A DNA stretch of 64,000 nucleotides from Paraburkholderia sp041321145 (GCF_041321145.1 NZ_JBGGWA010000004.1:1-64000), one strand, 5' to 3'; counted from the first letter of the stretch, positions 35,607 to 44,290 are shown. Numbers and translations are program-made. The notes: a model not told the origin generated them from the sequence alone.

Positions 35607-35840
35607 CTCTCCCTCTGGCCGGTATCCGGGCTGGCGACATATCGATCCCACCTTCCCACGCGTGACGCGCAGTGGCACACTCGCATGTTCAGCGTCGAAC
35701 ACACAATCAGGACCGACCTGCACGACGAATGCGGTCGCTTACCGTTGCGGGGGCAGCGCAGGTTCGCGCGTTCAGGCGAACGCCGCGCCCTGCTTCCCGT
35801 TTAACTGCGCGCACTGTTGAAAGCGCGCGCGGGCACCAAA
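35607..35840 (-). promoter_or_regulatory. Adenosylcobalamin riboswitch in the btuB leader
   Basis: On the minus strand, in order: GGTGCCCGCGCGCGC at the 5' end, TTAAACGGGAA (35794-35804), CTGCCCCCGCAACGGTAAG (35738-35756), GGGAAGGTGGGATCG (35643-35657) and the B12 box AGCCCGGATACCGGCC (35617-35632). These are the conserved core elements of the cobalamin riboswitch in the right order and spacing. It should repress the btuB-btuC-btuD-cobT-cobS-cobC operon when B12 is abundant. The expression platform lies between the B12 box and the btuB ATG at 35508. Confidence 0.95.
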
Positions 35841-35988
35841 GTGCGGCCAGTTTAGAAGCGGCCTTCGGACCCGTCAAGAACGGTCGAACCCTGCCCGATC
35901 TGTTCTGTTAAGGGCAGGTTATTGTCCGATGCGCGAGGTGTTTTTCGTCATAGGGTCGATAAAAGCCTGCACAAAGCGATGTTGTTAC

Positions 35989-36054
35989 GTCTCGAAACGA
36001 GACAATTGTCGGAACCTGCGACATTCCGCGCTAAAATGCAATGTCTTTAGAGGA
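35989..36054 (+). promoter_or_regulatory. Promoter region of the coiled-coil/zapA operon with two palindromes
   Basis: GTCTCG-AAA-CGAGAC (35989-36003) runs into GACAATTGTC (36001-36010). A possible -35 TTGTCG (36007-36012) and -10 TAAAAT (36032-36037) are separated by 19 bases, and the SD AGAGGA is at 36049-36054. The palindromes overlap the -35 and look like an operator; the regulator is unknown. Confidence 0.5.
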
Positions 36055-36062
36055 CGCAGCAG

Positions 36063-36419
36063 ATGCTCACCGAACTCGAAACACTTTCACAAAATATCGG
36101 CAAGCTGATCGCGATCAGCCAACGCCACAATGACGCGCGACTCGCGCTCGAAGAGCAGCTCGCCCAAACGCGCGCCGAAGCAGAGGCCACGCGTACCGAC
36201 CTCGCGTTGATGCGCGAGGAGCGCGATGCGCTGCAAGCGGAACGTGATGCGCTGTCGGCAAAGATCGACGACGCTCAGGTCCGCCTGAATGCGATTCTCG
36301 AAAAGCTGCCGCGGGGCCGCGGGCAGAGCGAGCCGGACAATCAGCTCGATCTGCTCGAGGCCGCACCGCACGAGGTCGAAGCGGAGCGCGACGTCACCCG
36401 CCATGGAGAAAATGCATGA
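36063..36419 (+). CDS. Small coiled-coil protein encoded ahead of ZapA (ZapB-like)
   Basis: 118 residues, almost wholly helical. A heptad-like coiled coil spans about residues 5-85 (LEEQLAQTRAEAEATRTDLAL and onward) with an acidic tail. Size, composition and the ATGA overlap with zapA suggest a ZapB-like partner in Z-ring assembly, but coiled coils are poor homology evidence, so no gene name is given. AGAGGA lies upstream of the ATG. Confidence 0.6.
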   Translation: MLTELETLSQNIGKLIAISQRHNDARLALEEQLAQTRAEAEATRTDLALMREERDALQAERDALSAKIDDAQVRLNAILEKLPRGRGQSEPDNQLDLLEAAPHEVEAERDVTRHGENA

Positions 36420-36730
36420 CCACCAAGCAGATCGAAGTATCGATTCTCGGCGCACCGTATCGTCTCGCCTGCTCGGCCGAAACTGAAGGCGCGCTGCTTG
36501 AAGCGGTGGCACGCGTCGACGCCGAAATGTCGAAGATCCGCAATAACAGCAACGTACGCGGCACGGATCGCATTGCCGTCATGGCTGCGCTGTCGCTGGC
36601 ATCGGAACTGCTTAAGCTGCAAACGAGCGTGAGACACGGAGAAGCATTTCCCGCCGAGGAAATCCGGCGTACAATGCATCAAATGAACGAACAACTGGGT
36701 ACTGTGATTCAGCAGTACAGCATGCAGTAA
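36416..36730 (+). CDS. zapA: Cell division protein ZapA
   Basis: 104 residues. The N-terminal QIEVSILGAPYRLACSAETEGALLEA and the central RGTDRIAVMAALSLASELLKL match the ZapA fold, with a C-terminal helix for tetramerisation. ZapA crosslinks FtsZ filaments at midcell. It is translationally coupled to the upstream coiled-coil gene. A stem GCCGGTC/GACCGGC lies ten bases past the stop but lacks a T-tract. Confidence 0.88.
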   Translation: MTTKQIEVSILGAPYRLACSAETEGALLEAVARVDAEMSKIRNNSNVRGTDRIAVMAALSLASELLKLQTSVRHGEAFPAEEIRRTMHQMNEQLGTVIQQYSMQ

Positions 36731-36874
36731 ATATCGAAAGGCCGGTCCTGAGACCGGCTGCGGATTCAAGCGAAATGCATGAGCGAAAACTCAGCAAACG
36801 TTTGGTTCACTCGGTGGGTTTCATCGTTTCAGCTTCATCGGTTTAGCTTCCCTGCCTGGTTCGCCAAGGTCATA

Positions 36875-37031
36875 TATTCCTTGAACCAATGCCATGTGCA
36901 CGGTTGTGGAAATTTGTAGCACGGGTGTGCGCGTCACTCTGTCTGATGTACCCGAAGTGCTGCTAACTGCGACCAATTCTGAACCCCCGGTTCAGGATGC
37001 CGGCCTAGCGGCTAAGGCGGGGACCTTATTT
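36875..37031 (+). ncRNA. ssrS: 6S RNA
   Basis: The 393-base gap after zapA holds no gene, but its position after zapA is the classical 6S location. The 3' part, CTGAACC-CCC-GGTTCAG then GATGCCGGCCTAGCGGC, parallels the E. coli 6S 3' hairpin and following bases. TTGAACC also occurs near the 5' end. An intrinsic terminator follows at once. 6S RNA sequesters sigma70 RNA polymerase in stationary phase. The ends are approximate, and folding into one long bulged hairpin was not computed. Confidence 0.7.
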
Positions 37032-37033
37032 AG

Positions 37034-37070
37034 AACGGCATCGGACTTCGGTTCGGTGCCGTTTTTCTTT
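37034..37070 (+). terminator. Intrinsic terminator of the 6S RNA gene
   Basis: AACGGCATCG pairs with CGGTGCCGTT (one G-T) around a ten-base loop and runs into TTTTTCTTT. It ends about 50 bases before the EVE-domain gene. Confidence 0.85.
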
Positions 37071-37123
37071 GGGTCTCGCGTTTTTCCTCTGCATCTTCAA
37101 CCTCTTAACGTTCAACTCGACTC

Positions 37124-37582
37124 ATGCGCTACTGGCTGATGAAGTCCGAACCGGACGAAGCAAGCATCGATCATCTCGCCCACGCACCGCAACACACGTT
37201 GCCGTGGACCGGCGTACGCAACTATCAGGCGCGCAACTTCATGCGCGACATGATGCAGGTGGGCGACGGCGTACTGTTCTATCACTCGAGTTGTCCGGAG
37301 CCCGGCATTGCGGGGCTCGCGGAGGTATCGTCCACCGCCTACCCGGACCCCACGCAATTCGACAAGAAGAGCCCCTACTACGATCCGAAGTCGTCGCAGG
37401 AAACGCCGCGCTGGCTGCTCGTCGATGTGGTGTTCAAGAAGAAAATCCCGTTGATTCCGTTGGCCGCGTTGCGCGAGCATAAGGAATTGAAGGACATGCG
37501 CGTGCTCGCCAAAGGCAACCGACTGTCGATCACGCCGGTGAGCGAAGCCGAATGGCGCTTCATCACCAAGCGCCTTGTTTAA
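37124..37582 (+). CDS. EVE-domain protein
   Basis: 152 residues forming one EVE (PUA-like) domain: MRYWLMKSEPDEASIDHL, WTGVRNYQARNFMRDMMQVGD and FYHSSCPEPGIAG are typical of the thymocyte nuclear protein 1 family. EVE domains are thought to read modified bases in DNA or RNA. The cellular role in bacteria is unsettled. It follows the 6S gene and stands as a single cistron. Confidence 0.9.
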   Translation: MRYWLMKSEPDEASIDHLAHAPQHTLPWTGVRNYQARNFMRDMMQVGDGVLFYHSSCPEPGIAGLAEVSSTAYPDPTQFDKKSPYYDPKSSQETPRWLLVDVVFKKKIPLIPLAALREHKELKDMRVLAKGNRLSITPVSEAEWRFITKRLV

Positions 37583-37779
37583 GGTTGCATACGCACATGC
37601 GAGACGGTGTCGCTGAATCGTAGGCATGCCGGCACGCACACCAGGGCGCACGTTGAAGCAAACCTCAAATTAGGGAACCAAGCCCAGGTTACAAGCGCCT
37701 AACGGACTCGCAAACGTTGTGCCACTGCACGGCGTTCGCTCCCATCGTGCACAACCTGTTTCAAGCAAGGAGTCCAGGA

Positions 37780-38511
37780 ATGACAAAAAACACCGCACGA
37801 GCACTTGCTCTCGCCCTCGTATGCGCCGCTCCTGCCGCGCTCGCGCTGACGCCGGCCATGGCCCGCGCGCAGGGCGTGACGCAGTATCAGCCCGCGGGCG
37901 TACTGTCGCTGAATGCACAGGCAAGCGCGGAAGTGCCGCAAGACGTCGTCGATATCACGCTGTTCTATGAACAGGAAGCGAGCGATCCGTCGGCACTCAC
38001 GTCCACGCTGAATCAGCGCGCCGATGCAGCGCTGCAGAAAGCCAAGGGTGTGAACGGTGTGACGGCCCGCACGGGTTCGTTCTCGATCTATCCGTCCACT
38101 GATCGCGACGGCCGCATTTCCGCATGGCGCGGGCGTACGGAGGTCGTGCTCGAATCGCACGACTTCGCTGCGGCGTCGAAGCTCGCGGGTCAGATGGCAT
38201 CGATCATGCAAGTCGGCAACGTGCAGTTCTCACTGTCGCCGCAAGCGCAGCGTGCCGCTGAGCAGAAGCTCACCGGCGAGGCAATCAGGTCGTTCCGTGA
38301 GCAAGCTGCTTCGTCGGCACAGGCGTTCGGCTACAGCGGCTATTCGATTCGCGAGGTGAACGTCGGGCACAACGGAGTCATGCCGCGTCCGATGATGATG
38401 ATGAGCGCGCGCGCAATGAGCGCCGACGCGAAGGCCTCGGCACCGGTGCCGCTTGAAGGCGGCACGTCGACTGTAACGGTCAATGTGTCGGGCTCGGTGC
38501 AGATGAAGTAA
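37780..38511 (+). CDS. Periplasmic SIMPL-domain (DUF541) protein
   Basis: 243 residues from the ATG at 37780 (AAGGAG and AGGA upstream); the earlier in-frame ATG is not homologous. The signal peptide ends near ARA-QG. The mature part has the SIMPL pattern (GVLSLNAQASAEVPQDVVDITLFYEQEASD; GVNGVTARTGSFSIYP; VNVSGSVQMK at the end). Such proteins are secreted or periplasmic and of unknown function, sometimes linked to oxidative stress. A Met-rich stretch (RPMMMMSARAM) lies near residue 208. Confidence 0.85.
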   Translation: MTKNTARALALALVCAAPAALALTPAMARAQGVTQYQPAGVLSLNAQASAEVPQDVVDITLFYEQEASDPSALTSTLNQRADAALQKAKGVNGVTARTGSFSIYPSTDRDGRISAWRGRTEVVLESHDFAAASKLAGQMASIMQVGNVQFSLSPQAQRAAEQKLTGEAIRSFREQAASSAQAFGYSGYSIREVNVGHNGVMPRPMMMMSARAMSADAKASAPVPLEGGTSTVTVNVSGSVQMK

Positions 38512-38552
38512 CGCGTTGTTGCGCCAGAAGCACTGCTTCGAAGCTGTAAGCG

Positions 38553-38581
38553 AAAAAACCACGGCATGCCGTGGTTTTTTT
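38553..38581. terminator. Bidirectional terminator between the SIMPL gene and lgt
   Basis: A perfect palindrome CCACGGCATGCCGTGG lies between an A-run and a T-run and suits both convergent genes. Confidence 0.92.
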
Positions 38582-38605
38582 ATTGGCTACGATAAAACGC
38601 AGCGT

Positions 38606-39511
38606 TCAATTGGCGCCGACCGCCTGTGCCGGTTCACGCCGCGCACGGCGATAGGACCACACCAATAGCCCGATCCCCACGACGATCATCGGCAGCGAGA
38701 GCCATTGGCCCATCGATAGGCCCATTGCCAGAAGCCCAAGGAAATCGTCCGGCTCACGCGCGAATTCGACGGTGAAACGTGCAAGGCCGTAACCAATCAG
38801 GAACATCGCGGAGATCGCGCCCATGGGCTTCGGTTTGCGCGAGAAGAAGAACAGCACGAAGAACAGCGCCACGCCTTCCAGCGCGATCTCATACAACTCC
38901 GACGGATGCCGCGGCAGCATGTGATATTGCGCGAACACTTCGTTCAGATGCCACTGCGCGGCCAGTTGCGGATGCGCGGTGAGCCACGTGGCGTCGTCGG
39001 GTGCGGCGCCCGGAAACAGCATCGCCCACGGCGACGCCGGATCGGTCACGCGACCCCATAACTCGCCGTTGATGAAGTTGCCGAGGCGGCCGGCCGCGAG
39101 CCCTGTGGGCACCATCGGCGCGACGAAATCGGTGACCTGCAGCCAGGAGCGTTTGCGCTGATACGCGAACAGCACCATGGCCAGCGTCACGCCGAGAAAG
39201 CCGCCGTGAAACGACATGCCGCCTTCCCACACCTTGAAGATGTCGAGCGGATGCGCGAAGTAAAAGCTTGCCTTGTAGAACAGCACGTAGCCGATCCGGC
39301 CGCCGAGAATCGTTCCGAGCACGCCATAGAACAGCATGTCGTCGATATCCTTGACGGTCCAGCCTTGCGCGGCGACATACGGCAAACGCAGCCGCAGCCG
39401 GCCGACGACAATCGCCGCGACGAACGCGACGAGGTACATCAGTCCGTACCAGCGCACAGCGACCGGCCCCAGATGAATGGCTATGGGGTCAATATTCGGG
39501 TGAATGAGCAT
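38606..39511 (-). CDS. lgt: Prolipoprotein diacylglyceryl transferase
   Basis: 301 residues with seven membrane helices. MSFHGGFLG carries the conserved HGG and RLGNFINGELWGR the Lgt signature with the essential Arg and Asn/Glu. It moves diacylglycerol from phosphatidylglycerol to the lipobox cysteine of prelipoproteins at the inner membrane, and so matures the lipoproteins encoded elsewhere in the window. The next gene, LysR, is on the same strand 142 bases upstream. Confidence 0.97.
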   Translation of the reverse strand: MLIHPNIDPIAIHLGPVAVRWYGLMYLVAFVAAIVVGRLRLRLPYVAAQGWTVKDIDDMLFYGVLGTILGGRIGYVLFYKASFYFAHPLDIFKVWEGGMSFHGGFLGVTLAMVLFAYQRKRSWLQVTDFVAPMVPTGLAAGRLGNFINGELWGRVTDPASPWAMLFPGAAPDDATWLTAHPQLAAQWHLNEVFAQYHMLPRHPSELYEIALEGVALFFVLFFFSRKPKPMGAISAMFLIGYGLARFTVEFAREPDDFLGLLAMGLSMGQWLSLPMIVVGIGLLVWSYRRARREPAQAVGAN

Positions 39512-39653
39512 CGTATTGTTATGGGGTTATGGGCAGTTCGGGTTCAGAAGCGGGTTTTCCAGGCGATCTTCCGGTAGCAGGCAGCGGTTTGCGCACCATG
39601 CAGCGCATGCGTTGGACGGTTCGGAACGCAATGCGTTCGCGGCGGCGTCGAAC

Positions 39654-40649
39654 CTACACACCGGGCGCAACGCCCCGGGTTTCGAGCGTGGCCGCATGCG
39701 CACGCACAATCTCGATGAAGCCGGCCAGCACCGGACTCACCTCCGCCGTGCGCCAGACCAGTCCCGTCTCGATCGCCGGCACCGATTCGGAGAGCGGCCG
39801 GTACACGACGCCGGTGCGGCGCAGATTACGCAACGATTGCGGCACCAGTGCGACACCCATGCCGGCCGACACGAGGCTTACGATCGTCTGCATCTGGATC
39901 GCCTCCTGGCCGACCCGGGGCGCAAGTCCCGCCACGCCGTAGCAATCCATAATGATGTCATAAAAGCCTGGCGCCAAACGTCTTGGGAAGATCACGAGGG
40001 GCGCATCGGCGACATCGCGCAGGCTGATCGGCGTGTCCAGCCACTCTGCGTGCGGGTCGGCATACGGATCAGCGCGAGTTCCCGCGGCGTTGTCCACACG
40101 CCCCGCCGTTTCCGTCGACATCGCGATCACGAGCGGTTCGCGGGCGATCGGCAGCCACGACAGCTGGGTGGCATGGCGCGACGGCAGCGGCGCGATCACG
40201 AGGCCCGCATCGATGCGCCCGGCCACGAGTTCGTCCACCTGCACGTCGCTGGTGGCTTCGGTCAATTCGAGGCGCACCTGCGGATGGCGCGCGCCGAAAT
40301 CACGCAGCAGCAACGGCAGCAGCCCGTAATCGGCCGTGGAGACGAAAGCCAGCGACAGCACGCCCGCCTCGCCACGCGCGAGACTCTGCGCCATCGGCCG
40401 CAGTCCCTCGGCGCTTGCCAGCAGGCGCTGCACTTCGGGAAGCAGGTCGGCGCCCACCGCTGTCAATTCGACCGAGCGCTTGGTGCGCGCGAACAGTTCG
40501 ACGCCAAGCGTCTCCTCCAGCGCCCGAATCGCTTGCGACAAGGGCGGCTGCGTCATCGACAGACGCGCGGCCGCCCTCCCGAAGTGCTTTTCTTCGGCGA
40601 CGGTCACGAAATAGCGCAACTGGCGCAGGTCGGGGATGGCAGGCAACAT
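39654..40649 (-). CDS. LysR-type regulator divergent from ilvD
   Basis: 331 residues. The N-terminal helix-turn-helix (LRYFVTVAEEKHFGRAAARL, then MTQPPLSQAIRALEETLGV) and a periplasmic-binding-like effector domain are clear. Its placement back to back with ilvD suggests control of branched-chain amino-acid synthesis or of itself, but divergence alone is weak evidence and the effector is unknown. Confidence 0.88.
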   Translation of the reverse strand: MLPAIPDLRQLRYFVTVAEEKHFGRAAARLSMTQPPLSQAIRALEETLGVELFARTKRSVELTAVGADLLPEVQRLLASAEGLRPMAQSLARGEAGVLSLAFVSTADYGLLPLLLRDFGARHPQVRLELTEATSDVQVDELVAGRIDAGLVIAPLPSRHATQLSWLPIAREPLVIAMSTETAGRVDNAAGTRADPYADPHAEWLDTPISLRDVADAPLVIFPRRLAPGFYDIIMDCYGVAGLAPRVGQEAIQMQTIVSLVSAGMGVALVPQSLRNLRRTGVVYRPLSESVPAIETGLVWRTAEVSPVLAGFIEIVRAHAATLETRGVAPGV

Positions 40650-40863
40650 GATTAATACATTTTACGACCTAATCGAGGCTGAATAATATATTGGACACGC
40701 GCTTCGCAAAACTGCATCCTTGCGCCACGCGTCGGCACTAAACTGGACTGACGCGTCGGCTAACCTGCCGCCAAGCGGATCGGCAGCGTAGGCGCAGCAC
40801 CCGCGGCAGCACCCGAGCCCCGAACACGCAGCACGGATCAAAACAATCAGATTGGAGTTCCCC
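40650..40863. promoter_or_regulatory. LysR/ilvD divergent regulatory region
   Basis: 214 bases. AT-rich sequence next to the LysR start includes AATAATATATTGG near 40682-40694, a likely promoter or LysR site. The ilvD SD GGAG is at 40854-40857. No palindromic T-N11-A box was confirmed by eye. Confidence 0.4.
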
Positions 40864-42537
40864 ATGCCATACAACCGTCGTTCGAAGAACATCACGCAAG
40901 GCGTGGCACGTTCGCCGAACCGCTCGATGTACTACGCACTCGGCTACGAAAAGGCCGACTTCGACAAGCCGATGATCGGCATCGCCAACGGCCACTCGAC
41001 CATCACGCCGTGTAACGCCGGCCTGCAGCGTCTGGCCGACGCGGCGGTCGCCGCAGTCAAGGGCGCCGACGCGAATCCGCAGATCTTCGGCACGCCGACG
41101 ATCTCGGACGGCATGTCGATGGGTACCGAGGGCATGAAGTACTCGCTCGTGTCGCGCGAAGTCATCTCCGACTGTATCGAGACCTGCGTGCAGGGCCAGT
41201 GGATGGACGGCGTCGTTGTGATCGGCGGTTGCGACAAGAACATGCCGGGCGGCATGATCGGCATGTTGCGCACGAACGTGCCGAGCATCTACGTGTACGG
41301 CGGCACGATCCGCCCGGGCAACTGGAAGGGCACCGACCTGACGATCGTGTCGTCATTCGAAGCAGTGGGCGAATTCACGGCCGGCCGGATGTCGCAGGAA
41401 GATTTCGAAGGGGTCGAAAAGAACGCGTGCCCGTCCACGGGTTCGTGCGGCGGCATGTACACCGCCAACACGATGAGCTCGTCGTTCGAAGCACTCGGCA
41501 TGTCGCTGCTGTACTCGTCGACGATGGCCAACCCCGACCAGGAAAAGGTCGACTCGGCAGCCGAATCGGCACGCGTGCTGGTCGAAGCGGTCAAGAAGGA
41601 TCTGAAGCCGCGCGACATCGTCACAAGGAAGTCGATCGAAAACTCGGTGGCCGTGCTCATGGCCACGGGCGGCTCGACCAACGCCGTGCTGCACTTCCTG
41701 GCTATCGCCCACGCGGCCGAAGTGGAATGGACCATCGAAGACTTCGAGCGCATGCGTAAGAAAGTACCGGTGATCTGCAACCTGAAGCCGTCGGGCCAGT
41801 TCGTGGCGACCGATCTGCACAAGGCAGGCGGCATTCCGCAAGTCATGAAGATCCTGCTCGACGCAGGTTTGTTGCATGGCGACTGCATGACCATCACCGG
41901 CAAGACGATCGCCGAAGAACTGAAGGACGTGCCGAGCAAGCCGCGCGCCGATCAGCAAGTGATTTTCCCGATCGAGCAGGCGCTGTACAAGGAAGGCCAC
42001 CTGGCGATCTTGAAGGGCAACCTGGCGGTCGACGGCGCGGTCGCCAAGATCACCGGATTGAAGAACCCGGTCATCACGGGCCCGGCCCGCGTGTTCGACG
42101 ACGAGCAAAGCGCGCTGGAAGCGATTCTGGCCGACAGGATCGTCGCCGGCGACGTGGTGGTGCTGCGCTACCTCGGCCCGAAGGGCGGCCCCGGCATGCC
42201 GGAAATGCTCGCGCCGACCTCGGCGATCATCGGCAAGGGTCTCGGCGAAACCGTCGGCCTGATTACCGACGGCCGCTTCTCGGGCGGCACGTGGGGCATG
42301 GTGGTCGGCCACGTCGCGCCGGAAGCGTTCGTGGGCGGTACGATCGCGTTCGTGCACGAAGGTGACTCGATCACGATCGACGCGCACCGGCTGCTCCTGC
42401 AACTGAACGTCGACGACGCCGAAATCGAACGCCGTCGCGCGGCATGGCAAGCACCGAAGCCGCGTTACACGCGTGGCGTGCTGGCGAAGTACTCCGCGTT
42501 GGCGCTGCCGGCCAACAAGGGCGCCGTAACGGGCTAA
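40864..42537 (+). CDS. ilvD: Dihydroxy-acid dehydratase
   Basis: 557 residues from the ATG at 40864 (GGAG, six-base spacing). The cluster cysteines are Cys50 (ITPCNAG), Cys123 (GGCDKNMPGG) and Cys195 (STGSCGGMYT), the three-cysteine pattern of IlvD/Edd enzymes. The C-terminal swivelling domain carries LITDGRFSGGT. It dehydrates dihydroxyisovalerate and dihydroxymethylvalerate in valine, leucine and isoleucine synthesis. A terminator follows at 42623. Confidence 0.97.
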   Translation: MPYNRRSKNITQGVARSPNRSMYYALGYEKADFDKPMIGIANGHSTITPCNAGLQRLADAAVAAVKGADANPQIFGTPTISDGMSMGTEGMKYSLVSREVISDCIETCVQGQWMDGVVVIGGCDKNMPGGMIGMLRTNVPSIYVYGGTIRPGNWKGTDLTIVSSFEAVGEFTAGRMSQEDFEGVEKNACPSTGSCGGMYTANTMSSSFEALGMSLLYSSTMANPDQEKVDSAAESARVLVEAVKKDLKPRDIVTRKSIENSVAVLMATGGSTNAVLHFLAIAHAAEVEWTIEDFERMRKKVPVICNLKPSGQFVATDLHKAGGIPQVMKILLDAGLLHGDCMTITGKTIAEELKDVPSKPRADQQVIFPIEQALYKEGHLAILKGNLAVDGAVAKITGLKNPVITGPARVFDDEQSALEAILADRIVAGDVVVLRYLGPKGGPGMPEMLAPTSAIIGKGLGETVGLITDGRFSGGTWGMVVGHVAPEAFVGGTIAFVHEGDSITIDAHRLLLQLNVDDAEIERRRAAWQAPKPRYTRGVLAKYSALALPANKGAVTG

Positions 42538-42622
42538 GCGTGCACCGGGCAGGCTGATTTGCCTCGGTCAATGGGGCGGATCCGAAGCACCGCTCGAGGC
42601 TGCATAAGCTACGTAAAAGCGC

Positions 42623-42660
42623 AAAGGGGCGCACGGGAAACCGTGCGTCCCTTTCCTTTT
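42623..42660 (+). terminator. Intrinsic terminator after ilvD
   Basis: GCACGG-GAAA-CCGTGC, extended by AAAGGG/CCCTTT with one mismatch, ends in TTTCCTTTT about 85 bases past the ilvD stop. Confidence 0.8.
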
Positions 42661-42707
42661 ATAATGCGTGCACCACGAGTCGGGCACCTGCACCGACGGA
42701 GACCAGA

Positions 42708-43049
42708 ATGAAATCAATGTCGTATGCAGTGCTCGCAGTGGCCTGTGTGCTGGGCGCTACGCTAAGCGCCGGCAGCCCGGCGGCGCACGCGGAGACGCCC
42801 GCCGGCCTCGCGCTTGCCCAGCAGCAGAATTGCATGAGCTGCCACTCGGTGACACGTCCCTTCATGGGACCGGCGCTGCACGACGTCGCGGCGAAATATG
42901 CCGGCCGTGAAGACGCCGCCACTTATCTGAGGCACAAGATTCTGGACGGCAGCACGGGGGTGTGGGGCCCGGTCCCGATGCCCGCGAATACGCAACTCAC
43001 GCCCGATCAGGCGGCCACACTGGCGAGCTGGATATTGACGCTCAAATGA
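42708..43049 (+). CDS. Periplasmic class I cytochrome c (c551-like)
   Basis: 113 residues. A signal peptide ends near AHA-ETPAG. The heme site is CMSCH at 42-46 and the sixth ligand Met is in WGPVPMPAN near residue 90. The size is that of a small soluble electron carrier. The partner oxidase or reductase is not encoded nearby. It follows the ilvD terminator and starts its own transcript. Confidence 0.9.
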   Translation: MKSMSYAVLAVACVLGATLSAGSPAAHAETPAGLALAQQQNCMSCHSVTRPFMGPALHDVAAKYAGREDAATYLRHKILDGSTGVWGPVPMPANTQLTPDQAATLASWILTLK

Positions 43050-43079
43050 ACGCGTCTGAATGAGGGCGCCCTCCCATGG

Positions 43080-43778
43080 TTAAGCGCTGCCCGAGCGCCG
43101 CACGATCTCTTGTTCCACCGCTTCCCGCACCCAGCCGGTCAATTCGCTCTCCAAAGCCAGCGCCACTTCGCGCGTGATCTGGTTCACGAGCCATGAAGTG
43201 TGATCCTGCAAGGCATCGCGACAGCGTGCTTCGATGATGCCGCGCCCGTCGCCCGTCAAAAACCCCGCGAACCGTCCGCGCAGACGTTCGGCGATGGCAT
43301 CGGCATCGAGATTCGACTGCTGCTGTGCGAGCGCTTCGTGAGCGATGTCCGGCGGCACGCTGGCGCCCGCCTCGGCGGGCGCCAGCGGTTCAGCCCGATC
43401 GAAGACGTCCGCTGACGGCGCGAACGCGGGCTCATGTCCGTGCCCGTGATCGACGACGTGATGTGCCTTCGAGCGCTTTTTCGGATGAACGGATTCTGCC
43501 GGATGCAACAGCTCTGGCAGGCGCGGGGGGTCCTGCGGATGCACGGGCTCCGGCACAAACGTGGGTTCCGGCGCATGTAAGGGTTCTGGCGAGAGCACCG
43601 GCTCCGGAACGCCTTTGGGTTCCGGCGCGAAGACAGGTTCCTGCGCGGTCTCGGGATCGAACACCGGCTGTGTAGCCGGCGCCGCCGCACCGCTCGGCGC
43701 ATGGCGCGCCTGGTCGGGATGGCCCGGTACGAGAATCTCGTGCAGAACCGGGATCGAACTATCGTTGGGATCGGACAC
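43080..43778 (-). CDS. DUF2486-type protein with proline-glutamate repeats
   Basis: 232 residues from a GTG at 43778, chosen because GGAGAG lies five bases upstream; the longer ATG reading at 43844 lacks support. The N terminus (SDPNDSSIPVLHEILVPG) and the C-terminal ~75 residues (a helical LRGRFAGFLTGDGRGIIEARC..) look conserved. In between lies a Pro/Glu-rich stretch of repeated PEP motifs and a His-rich patch (HHVVDHGHGHEP). From memory this is DUF2486, a Burkholderiales family of unknown function beside holC. Confidence 0.65.
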   Translation of the reverse strand: MSDPNDSSIPVLHEILVPGHPDQARHAPSGAAAPATQPVFDPETAQEPVFAPEPKGVPEPVLSPEPLHAPEPTFVPEPVHPQDPPRLPELLHPAESVHPKKRSKAHHVVDHGHGHEPAFAPSADVFDRAEPLAPAEAGASVPPDIAHEALAQQQSNLDADAIAERLRGRFAGFLTGDGRGIIEARCRDALQDHTSWLVNQITREVALALESELTGWVREAVEQEIVRRSGSA

Positions 43779-43873
43779 GTGCGCTCTCCGTGTTTGAGTG
43801 CGATGCTTAAAGCCGGCCGCGTACGCGTCGAATCCATACGACAAAACACCACGCGACGCGGTCGGAACGAGAG

Positions 43874-44290
43874 CTAGCTGCCTTGCTTGTAGTTGTTCAA
43901 AGCATAGCCGCGATCGCGGTAGAAACGATAGCGTTCGCGGCCCGCCGTGAGTTCGTCGTGTGCGTTACCGACCACTTCCAGCAATCTTTCGAAGCGCGCG
44001 AACTGCGCCGGCACCGCAGCGCCGAGATTGAGCAGCACCTGATGGTGCGGCACATCATCGAGGTTCGAGGCCAGCACGATGGGGGTTTGCAAGGCGAGCG
44101 GCGTGCCCGCCATGCAGTGCGGCACGAAGTCGAGTGGAGAAAACGTCCACAGCTGTTCGTCGAAAGCCCGCAGCCGCGCGGGCTCGGCCAGCACGACGGT
44201 CGGCTGGCCCGCCTGATACGCCTTGCGAATCAGGCGGCACGCATACAGCAGCGAATCGCCGACGTTCGAGTGAAAGTCGATTCTGGTCAT
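43874..44290 (-). CDS. holC: DNA polymerase III chi subunit
   Basis: 138 residues. TRIDFHSNVGDSLLYACRLIRKAY and LWTFSPLDFVPHCMAG match the HolC fold (the WxF..FVPH pattern). Chi links the clamp loader (through psi) to single-strand binding protein at the replication fork. The gene lies just downstream of pepA on the same strand, as in many proteobacteria. Confidence 0.92.
   Translation of the reverse strand: MTRIDFHSNVGDSLLYACRLIRKAYQAGQPTVVLAEPARLRAFDEQLWTFSPLDFVPHCMAGTPLALQTPIVLASNLDDVPHHQVLLNLGAAVPAQFARFERLLEVVGNAHDELTAGRERYRFYRDRGYALNNYKQGS

Noticed and set aside
36737..36758. Terminator directly after zapA (GCCGGTC/GACCGGC)
   Set aside because: The stem is good but no T-tract follows, and 6S RNA often shares this region.
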